Shown one piece after another: positions 55,430 through 64,000 of a stretch of DNA of 64,000 bases (positions are counted from its first letter, which is position 1; the number at the start of each line of letters is the position of its first letter). Below the pieces are notes generated by a model. That model saw nothing but the letters and a program-made list of their open reading frames with translations, had not been told where the DNA came from and did not search any database. The stretch comes from Cyanophora paradoxa. Taxonomy: Eukaryota > Glaucocystophyceae > Cyanophorales > Cyanophoraceae. The stretch lies in assembly GCA_004431415.1 (NCBI GenBank), contig QPMI01000642.1, positions 99,275 to 163,274 on the forward strand, read 5' to 3'. The position numbers were made by a program, and so were the translations under genes.

Positions 55430-58400
55430 GAAGTCGCGCGAGGCCGTTGCGGACCTCGGGGCCGCGGCGGAATCGAACGCCATCCCAGCCGGTGAGCACC
55501 GAAAGCGAGCCCACCACCGTCCTGCCTGTGCAAGCAGGTTAGGCGGCGGAAGCGCGCCGCGCGGAGTCGTGGGGCCGCGTAAGACCGCGGGAGCGGTCGC
55601 GGGCCTCAGGGCCTGGAGCGCCCGTGGAACGGCACCGCGGGCGAGCCAGCGGTCAGCCCACCCTGCGCCAGCAGGCGAGGCGGCGGCGGCTTGGGGCCGC
55701 GCAAGGGCGTTGCGGACCTCGGGGCGGTGGTGGGGCCATGAGCTCCAGCAGGAGAGCTCTGCTGGCGAGCCAGAGGCCGGCCCGCCCTGCGCAAGCAGGT
55801 TATGCGGCGGCGGCGAGTTCAGTGGCGGCGCGGGGACGCGCGGGGTCGCTGCAGACCTCGGGGCGGGGGTGGAGCCTTGAGCTCCAGTCAGGAAGCGTCG
55901 CGGGCGAGCTAGAGGCCGGCCCGCCCTACGCAAGCTGGGGGAGCGACGGCAGCGGGTCGAGCGGTAGTGTGGGCCGCGCGAGGTCGCTTCAGACCTCGGG
56001 GAGGTGGTGGAGCCTCGAGCTCCAGCCGGGGAGCGCCGCGGGCATGCCGGAGGCCGGTCCGCCTTGCGTACGCAGGTCAGGCGGCGGCGGCGGGCCGAGC
56101 TGTGGCATGGGGCCACGCGAGGTCGCCACGGACCTTGGGGCGGCGGCGGAGCTTTTGAGCTCCAGTAGGAGGCGCTGCGGGCGAGCCAGCGGCCGGCCCG
56201 CCCTGCGCAAGCAGGTCGGGCGGCGGCAGCGAGCCGAGCGGTGGCGCGGGACCACGCGAGGTCGCAGTAGACCTCGGTGTAGCGGCGGGGCCTGGAGCTT
56301 CAGCCAGGGGGCCTTGCGGGCGAGCCAGGGGCCGGCCCGCCCTGCGCAAGCAGGCGAGGCGGCGGCGGTGAGCCGAGCGGCGGCGCGGGGCCGCGCGAGG
56401 CCGTGAGGACCTCGGGGCAGCGGTGGAGCCCTGGGCTCCAGCCGGAGAGCGCGGCAGGCGAGCCAGCGGCCGGCCCGCCCTGCGCAAGCAGGTCAGGCGG
56501 CGGCGGCGGTCGAGCGGCGGCGCGGGACCCGCGCAAGGCCGTGACGGACCTCGGGGCGGAGGCGGAGCCCTGGGCTCCAGCCGGAGAGCGCCGCAGGCGA
56601 GCCAGCGGTCGGCCCGCCCTGCGCAAGCGGTCAGGCGGCGGCGGCGGGTGGCGCGGCGGTGCGGGCCGCGCGAGGTCGGTTTCGGACCTCGGGGCGGAGG
56701 TGGAGCCGTAGGGCTCCAGCCGGAGAGCGCGGCAGGCGAGCCAGCGGCTGGCCCGCCCTGCGCAAGCCGGTCAGGCGGCGGCGGCGGATCGAGCGGCGGC
56801 GCGGGGGCCGCGCGAGGCCGTGAAGGACTTCGGGGCGGCGGTGGGGCCTTGGGCTCCATCCGGAGAGCGCGGCGGACGAGCCAGCGGCCGGCCCGTCCTG
56901 CGCCAGCGGGTCAGGCAGTGGCGGTACGCCGAGCTGCAGCGCGGGGCCGCGCGAGGCCGTGACGGACCTCGGGGCAGCGGTGGAGCCCTGGGCTCCAGCC
57001 GGGGAGCGCTGCATGCGCGCCAGCGGCCGGCCCGCCCTGCGCAAGCAGGTTATGCGGCGGCGGTGGGTCGAGCGGCAGCGCGGGGCCGCGCGAGACCGTG
57101 ACGGACCTCGGGGCGGAGGTAGCGCCCTGGGCTCCAGCCGGGGAGCGCTGTATGCAAGCCAGCGGCCGGCCCGCTCTGCGCAAGCAGGTTACGCGGCAGC
57201 GGCGGGACGAGTGGTGGTGCAGGGCCGCATGAGGCCGTGAACGTACCTCGGGGCGGAGGTGGAGCCCTGGGCCTCGGCCAGGGAGCGCTGCATGCGAGCA
57301 AGCGGCCGGCCCGCCCTGCGCAGGCAGATTACGCGGCGGTGGCGGGACGAGCGGCAGCGCGGGGCCGCGCGAGGCCGTGACGGGCAGCGGGGCGGAGGTG
57401 GGGCCCTGGGCTCCAGCCGGGAAGCGCTGCATGCGAGCCAGCGGCCGGCCCGCCCTGCGCAGGCAGGTCAGGCAGTGGCGGTACGCCGAGCTGCAGCGCG
57501 GGCCGCGCGAGGCCGTGACGGACCTCGGGGCGCAGGTGGGGCCTGGGCTCCAGCCGGGGAGCGCCGCAGGCGAGCCAGCGGCCGGCCCGCCCTGCGCAAG
57601 CAGGGTATGCGGCGGCGGCGGGTCGAGCGGCAGCCCGGGGCCGCGCGAGGCCGTGACGGACCTCGGGGCGGCGGTGGCGCCTTGAGCTCCAGCCGGGGAG
57701 CGCTGCAGGCGAGCCAGCGGCCGGCCCGCCCTGCGCAAGCAGGTGATGCGGCGGCGGCGGGTCGAGCAGCAGCGCGGGGCCGCTCGAGGCCGTGACTGAC
57801 CTCGGGGCGGAGGTGGAGCCCTGAGCTCCGTCCAGGAAGCGTTGCATACGAGCCAGCGGCCAGCCCGCCCTGCGCAAGCAGGGTATGCGGCGGCGGCGAG
57901 TCGAGCGGCAGCGCGGGGCTGGGCGAGGCCGAGACGGACCTCGGGGAGGCGGTGGCGCCTTGAGCTCCAGCCGGGGAGCGCTACGGACGAGCCAGCACCC
58001 TGCCCGCCCTGCGCAAGCAGGTTATGCGGCGGCGGCGGGTCGAGCGGCAGCACAGGGGCGCGCGAGGCCGTGGCGGACCTCGGGGCAGCGGTGGAGCCCT
58101 GGGCTCCAGCCGAGGAGCGCTGCATGCGCGCCAGCGGCCGGCCCTGCGCAGGCAGGTTATGCGGCGGCGGCGGGTCGAGCAGCAGCGCGGGGCCGCGCGA
58201 GGCCGTGACGGACCTCGGGGCGGAGGTGGAGCCCTGGGCTCCAGCCGGGGGCGCTGCATGCGAGCCAGCGGCCGGCCCGCCCTGCGCAAGCAGGTCAGGC
58301 GGCAGCGGCGTGTCGAGCGGCGGCGCGGGGTCGCGCGAAGCCGTGACGGACCTCGGGGCGGAGGTGGAGCCCTGGGCTCCAGCCGGGGAGCGCTGTATGC

Positions 58401-60730
58401 GAGCCAGCGGCCGGCCCGCCCTGCGCAAGCAGGTTTTTCGGCGGCGGCTGGTCGAGCGGCAGTGCGGGGCCGCGCGAGGTCGTTTTCGGACCTCGGGCGG
58501 AGGTGGAGCCCTGGGCTCCAGCGGGGAGCGCCGCAGGCAAGCCAGCGCCGGCCCGCCCTGCGCAAGCAGTTCAGGCGGCGGTGCCACGGTGGCGGGTTGA
58601 GCGGCGGTGCGGGGGCCGCGCGAGGCCGTGACGGACCTCGGGGCAGCGGTGGAGCCCTGGGCTCCAGCCGGAGAGCGCGGCAGGCGAGCCAGCGGCCGGC
58701 CCGCCCTGCGCAAGCAGGTCAGGCGGCGGCGGCGGGTCGAGCGGCGGTGCGGGGGCCGCGCGAGGCCGTGACGGACCTCGGGGCAGCGGTGGAGCCCTGG
58801 GCTCCAGCCGGAGAGCGCGGCAGGCGAGCCAGCGGCCGGCCCGCCCTGCGCCAGCAGGTCAGGCGGCGGCGGCGGGTCGAGCGGCGGCGCGGGGGCCGCG
58901 CGAGGCCGTGACGGACCTCGGGGCGGAGGCGGAGCCCTGGGCTCCAGCCGGAGAGCGCCGCAGGCGAGCCAGCGGTCGGCCCGCCCTGCACCCGTAGGTC
59001 AGGCGGCGGCGGCGGGTGGCGCGGCGGTGCGGGGCCGCGCGAGGTCGTTTTCGGACCTCGGGGCGGAGGTGGAGCCCTGGGCTCCAGACGGGGAGCGCCG
59101 CAGGCGAGCCAGCGGTCGGCCCGCCCTGCGCAAGCAGGTCAGGCGGCGGCGGCGGTTCGAGTGGCAGCGCGGGCCGCGCGAGGCCGTGACGGACCTCTGG
59201 GCGGAGGTGGAGCCCTGGGCTCCAGCCGGAGAGCGCGGCAGGCGAGCCAGCGGCCGGCCCGCCCTGCGCAAGCAGGTCAGGCGGCGGCGGCGGGTCGAGC
59301 GGCGGCGCGGGGGCCGCGCGAGGCCGTGACGGACCTCGGGGCGGAGGCGGAGCCCTTGGCTCCAGCCGGGGAGCGCCGCAGGCGAGCCAGCGGTCGGCCC
59401 GCCCTGCGCAAGCAGGTCAGGCGGCGGCGGCGGGTGCGCGGCGGTGCGGGGCCGCGCGAGGCCGTTTTCGGACCTCGGGACGGAGGTGGAGCCTGGGCTC
59501 CAGCCGGGGAGCGCCGCAGGCGAGCCAGCGGTCGGCCCGCCCTGCGCAAGCAGGTCAGGTGGCGGCGGCGGGTGGCGCGGCGGTGCGGGGCCGCGCGAGG
59601 CCGTTTTCGGACCTCGGGCGGAGGCGGAGCCCTGGGCTCCAGCCGGAGAGCGCCGCAGGCGAGCCAGCGGTCGGCCCGCCCTGCGCAAGCAGGTCAGGCG
59701 GCGGCGGCGGGTGGCGCGGCGGTGCGGGGCCGCGCGAGGCCGTTTTCGGACCTCGGGACGGAGGTGGAGCCCTGGGCTCCAGCCGGGGAGCGCGGCAGGC
59801 GAGCCAGCGGTCGGCCCGCCCTGCGCGAGCAGGTCAGGCGGCGGCGGCGGGTGGCGCGGCGGTGCGGGGCCGCGCGAGGTCGTTTTCGGACCTCGGGACG
59901 GAGGTGGACCCTGGTGGAGCCTTGGGCTCCAGCCGGGGAGCGCTGCGTGCGAGCCAGCGGCCGGCCCGCTCTGCGCAAGCAGGTCCGGCGGCGGCGGCGG
60001 TTCGAGTGGCAGCGCGGGGCCGCGCGAGGCCGTGACGGACCTCTGGGCGGAGGTGGAGCCCTGGGCTCCAGCCGGAGAGCGCGGCAGGCGAGCCAGCGGC
60101 CGGCCCGCCCTGCGCAAGCAGGTCAGGCGGCGGCGGCGGGTCGAGCGGCGGTGCGGGGGCCGCGCAAGGCCGTGACGGACCTCGGGGCGGAGGTGGAGCC
60201 CTGGGCTCCAGCCGGGGAGCGCCGCAGGCGAGCCAGCGGTCGGCCCGCCCTGCGCAAGCAGGTCAGGTGGCGGCGGCGGGTGGCGCGGCGGTGCGGGGCC
60301 GCGCGAGGCCGTTTTCGGACCTCGGGACGGAGGCGGAGCCCTGGGCTCCAGCCGGAGAGCGCCGCAGGCGAGCCAGCGGTCGGCCCGCCCTGCGCAAGCA
60401 GGTCAGGCGGCGGCGGCGGGTGGCGCGGCGGTGCGGGGCCGCGCGAGGCCGTTTTCGGACCTCGGGACGGAGGTGGAGCCCTGGGCTCCAGCCGGGGAGC
60501 GCGGCAGGCGAGCCAGCGGTCGGCCCGCCCTGCGCGAGCAGGTCAGGCGGCGGCGGCGGGTGGCGCGGCGGTGCGGGGCCGCGCGAGGTCGTTTTCGGAC
60601 CTCGGGACGGAGGTGGACCTGGTGGAGCCTTGGGCTCCAGCCGGGGAGCGCTGCGTGCGAGCCAGCGGCCGGCCCGCTCTGCGCAAGCAGGTCCGGCGGC
60701 GGCGGCGAGCCGAGCGGCGGTGCGGGGGTT
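55430..60730. repeat. GC-rich minisatellite, about 38 units of 138-141 bp
   Basis: Each unit carries GGCGAGCCAGCGGCCGGCCC, GCCCTGCGCAAGCAGGTCAG, a GGCGGCGGCGG run, GCCGCGCGAGGCCGTGACGG and ACCTCGGGGCGGAGGTGGAG, then CCCTGGGCTCCAGCCGG. Measured spacings between neighbouring units are 138-140 bp. Units at the left (55.5-56.2 kb) are divergent; those from 58.6 kb are more uniform, with two subtypes (GTCGAGCGGCGG and GTGGCGCGGCGG, the latter with CGTTTTCGGACC). Long frames exist on both strands (for example 56911-58713 minus and 59161-60813 plus), but only because the unit lacks stops in every frame. Confidence 0.9.
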
Positions 60731-61599
60731 GCGCAAGGGCGCGGCGCGGATGCGCGGAAGGTCGCCAGCAGGCCGACTCGCAGCGAGATCTAGAGCGCAA
60801 GCGGGGACCGTAGTCCGCAGCGTAACGCGCCACTGGGGCAGCGGCAGCACTGCGGTAGCGGAAGCGCCAGCCTGGCAGCTGCAGCTGCGGGCGCCGGCTG
60901 ACTCGAGCTCGAGGCTCGAGCTCGCACTGCGGCACTGCGGCTGTACTGCCACTGCAGACTGCGCATGCCGTGCGGCGCCGCAGCGGCGGCAGCGGATCCC
61001 CCGGAAGTGACCGCCTCAGCGGCCTGGCACTGCAGTGCGGCAGTGAGACCGCGCGGCGCCGGCGCGGCCCGCGCGGGACCGCGGGTCCGGCGGCTCCGGC
61101 CGCCGGCCGGTACAACGGGTACGTCCGTTGTTTTTTGTTTTTGTTTGTTTTTGTTTTTGTTTTAAGGTCGAGTCAATCCTTGAATCGACTAGAATTGACC
61201 AAAACAAAAAACAAACAAAACACTCTGCGATCGCGATCGATCGCGAGGCTGTACGTATATATACGTAGCAATAGCGGTCGCGCCAGCAGCGCTACCTATA
61301 GCTATAGGGCCAGTATAGGCTACCATAGCCTAGTAGCGCTAGCGGCTAGCTAGTCCGCAGCGAGCTCCGAGGCTCGAGACGCGCCATGGCCAGCGGTGGC
61401 AGTGGGCCGACCAGTACGGACTACGTATAGTCGTCGTATACTCGCAGCGCGCGCGCCAGCGAGAGCTGTAGCCTAGTAGTCCGCAGCGTAAGTTGCTGCG
61501 TAACGCACTCCGGAATCCGGATCCGAGTCCGAGTCCGGGGCCCGCAGCGCGCACGCTCGCGGGCCGTCTCGCAGCGGGACGCACGCGAGGTCCGTACTC

Positions 61600-63160
61600 C
61601 GGCGTGCACGTGAAGCTCTGGGGCCACAGCGAGGCGCACGCGGCCCGAGCTCCGCGCACGGGGGCCCACGGCGACGAACGCTCGCCGGCGCGGGCCCATC
61701 TCACAGCGAGGCGCTCGCGAGATCCGTGCACCTGGTGGAAGCTCGCCGGCCGCGGGTGCGGCCGGGATCCGCCGGGGCGGATCGGGCCACAGCGAGAGTC
61801 GCGCGCGGCCTCCGAACTCCGAGCTCGAGTATATATATATACATATATATACGTACAGGGCCCACAGCGCGCACGCTCGCGGGCCGGCGCCGTCTCGCAG
61901 CGATCGAGGCGCGCACGAGAGCCGTACTCCGGGATCCGGCCGCGGGGTGAAGCTCTGGGGCCACAGCGAGGCGCACGCGGCCCGAGCTCCGCGCACGGGG
62001 GCCCACAGCGACGAACGCTCGCGGGCCCATCTCACAGCGAGGCGCTCGCGAGGCCCGTGCTCCTGGTGGAAGTTCGCCGGCCGCGGGTGCGGCCGGAATC
62101 CGCCGGGGCGGATCGGGCCACAGCGAGAGTCGCGCGCGGCCTCCGAACCCGAGTACAGGGCCCACAGCGCGCACGCTCGCGGGCCGTCTCGCAGCGATCG
62201 AGGCGCACGCGAGAGCCGTACTCCGGGGTGAAGCTCTGGGGCCACAGCGAGACGCACGCGGCCCCGGAGCTCCGCGCACGGGGGCCCACAGCGACGAACG
62301 CTCGCGGGCCCATCTCACAGCGAGGCGCTCGCGAGATCCGTGCACCTGGTGGAAGCTCGCCGGCCGCGGGTGCGGCCGGGATCCGCCGGGGCGGATCGGG
62401 CCACAGCGAGAGTCGCGCGCGGCCTCCGAACTCCGAGTATATATATATACATATATATACGTACAGGGCCCACAGCGCGCACGCTCGCGGGCCGGCGCCG
62501 TCTCGCAGCGATCGAGGCGCGCGCGAGAGCCGTACTCCGGGGTGAAGCTCTGGGGCCACAGCGAGGCGCACGCGGCCCGAGCTCCGCGCACGGGGGTCCA
62601 CAGCGACGAACGCTCGCGGGCCCATCTCACAGCGAGGCGCTCGCGAGACCCGTGCTCCTGGTCGAAGTTCGCCGGCCGCGGGCGCGGCCGGGATCCGCCG
62701 GGGGGCGGAGCGGGCCACAGCGAGAGTCGCGCGCGGCCTCCGAACTCCGAGTAGGGGGCCCACAGCGCGAGGCGCACGCGGGCCGTCCCGCAGCGCGAGG
62801 CGCGCGCGGGAGTCGAATTCGAAGGCCAGGTTGGGAGTTCGCCGGCCGCGGGAGCGGCCGGTGCCGCTGGAGCGGTCCGGGGCCACAGCGGGGCGCACGC
62901 GGCCCCAGAACTCCTTGCACGGGGGCCCACAGCGCCGAGCGCACGCGGGCCCATCTCACAGCGAGGCGCTCGCGAGATCCGTGCTCCTGGTGGAAGTTCG
63001 CCGGCCGTGGTCGCGGCCGGAATCCGCCGGGGCGGATCGGGCCACAGCGAAGGTCGCGCGCGGCCTCCGAACTCCGAGTACGGGGCCCACAGCGCGAGGC
63101 GCACGCGGGCCGCCCCGCAGCGCGAGGCGCACGCGGGAGCCGTACTAGTACTCCGTCGCC
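61600..63160. repeat. tandem repeat, units of about 285-340 bp
   Basis: Units begin GGGTGAAGCTCTGGGGCCAC or a variant at about 61608, 61946, 62229 and 62540, with degenerate continuation to 63150. Inside are CCCATCTCACAGCGAGGCGC, CACAGCGAGAGTCGCGCGCG and GGGCCCACAGCGCGCACGCT; in two of them a TATATATACATATATATACG tract is inserted. The stop-poor frames on both strands are not accepted as genes. Confidence 0.85.
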
Positions 63161-63770
63161 TCCCCGAGCCGCGCGAGCGGCTGGGCACCGTCCGTCGGTG
63201 GATCACGCGTAAGGCACGATCCAAGCCCCGACTTCGCGGTGGGTCTGCAGCGCGCGCGCCAGCAGGCCGGGGCAGGCCTGCGCGAGCTCCGCCGGCGTGG
63301 CACAGCGGCGGTGTCGACGTCCGGGGCGAGCGCCGAGGAGCTCCGGAGCATGCGCGCAGGAATTGGTCAGGGATCCGGAGGAATCGCGCGGCGGGTCTCA
63401 ATACACGCTTATAGAGTGTATAGGCAAGCCGGCGGCCGCGGACTGACGGTGGGCCCCCGGGATAGCCAGCGGCGCGGGATGCGAGCGTGGCGGGCGGGCC
63501 CGGACGTGAATCCACGTACCGGCACGGCAGTAAGGAACCAGATTCAGCGTGAATCGGGGCCCGAGGCCGATTCCGGGAGGATCGCTGGAACAGGGTTTGC
63601 GCCGGCCAGCCATCGAGCATGCGCAGTTGCTGCCCGGGATCGCGCTCCACTGCAGCTATGGCGAGCCGTGGTGCTGCAGATTGGTCAGCTCTGTGCAATT
63701 GGAGGGACGCCGGGAAGTGCGGCCGCCGGTCCGACAGGGCTGCTTAGGAGTGATTGCAGTGCTGGCTGTG

Positions 63771-64000
63771 GCGATTTCGCTTCGCCGCTGGTGCTTCGTG
63801 GCCTGGGGCGGCCGCGAGCGAAGCTGGGCGTGAAGGGAAACCCGAATCAGCGTACCCCCGGAGCTCGGCGGCTTCAAGCTGCCGGCTCGGCCCAACGGCT
63901 AGCTCAGCTAGTTCCTTGCGGGACGCTCGCTGCAGCCTGCTGCTTATCCCGTGCTCGCTCGCGCCGCTCCGCGGCTAGCGGAGTCGCTCAGCTCTTTCGT
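63771..64000 (+). repeat. dispersed repeat, copy of 54135-54370, cut by window edge
   Basis: See the copy at 54135. It follows unrelated sequence here (63160-63770, in which I see no gene) and continues beyond the window. Confidence 0.85.

Noticed and set aside
56911-60813. Long open frames of 550-600 codons on both strands
   Set aside because: They are translations of the minisatellite; overlapping frames on both strands are equally open and no domain is visible.
61701-63698. 665-codon minus-strand frame
   Set aside because: Runs through the 300-bp tandem repeat and its flanks; repeats of the same peptide with no domain, and competing frames on the other strand.

Overview
The window is nuclear DNA from a GC-rich, intron-rich eukaryote, most likely a unicellular alga or another free-living protist. 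The evidence is many short introns (about 45-75 nt in the compact genes), splice donors of the form GTGCGY or GTRNGY, a large share of GC-AG introns, one AT-AC (U12-type) intron, conserved eukaryotic proteins (a CIA2/MIP18 protein and a soluble-adenylyl-cyclase-like protein), MITEs, a tRNA-derived SINE and a retrotransposon gag. I cannot name the lineage from sequence alone.

Layout. 1-5040 (minus): the 5' part of a large soluble adenylyl cyclase (sAC/ADCY10-like) gene running off the left edge. 5.2-16.3 kb: mostly non-coding, with two copies of a TA-flanked MITE, tandem duplications, hairpins and weak ORFs. 16.4-24.6 kb: a compact gene island with a cysteine-rich repeat protein (plus), a GNAT acetyltransferase (minus), a small DnaJ-type zinc-finger protein (plus), a HIT-family protein (minus) and CIA2/MIP18 (plus). 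The GNAT/zinc-finger pair and the HIT/CIA2 pair are divergent with under 200 bp between start codons. 24.6-30.3 kb: intergenic, with G-tracts, a foldback element and DNA made of short palindromes. 30.3-43.1 kb: an array of cysteine-rich exons, best read as one very long modular gene. 46.2-49.0 kb (minus): an unrecognised multi-exon gene. 49.9-50.2 kb: a SINE with a target-site duplication. 51.2-52.9 kb: a gag ORF without pol. 53-64 kb: duplicated gag-associated DNA, a large GC-rich minisatellite of about 139 bp units (55.4-60.7 kb), and a second tandem repeat of about 300 bp units (61.6-63.2 kb).

The most interesting system is the 30-43 kb array. A small exon ending in ARCP occurs 15 times. 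At first sight the array looks like many small genes, each ending in TAG. However, at all 15 junctions the sequence is TAGTGCG, so TA|GTGCG can be a splice donor matching the other donors here. Splicing joins TA to the C that begins the next exon (TAC, Tyr), and every phase agrees. A canonical module is five exons totalling exactly 300 nt (100 codons) with 8 Cys, two of them created by splicing TG to C. The protein at 16.4 kb uses the same Cys spacing and the same TG|C splice trick, so the two loci appear to share a repeat family that I do not recognise.

Exon boundaries were worked out by hand from conserved protein motifs, GT/GC/AT...AG/AC dinucleotides and phase. I checked that exon lengths add up in frame for the CIA2, GNAT, HIT, zinc-finger and most cyclase exons, for most of the 46-49 kb gene, and for one full module of the array.
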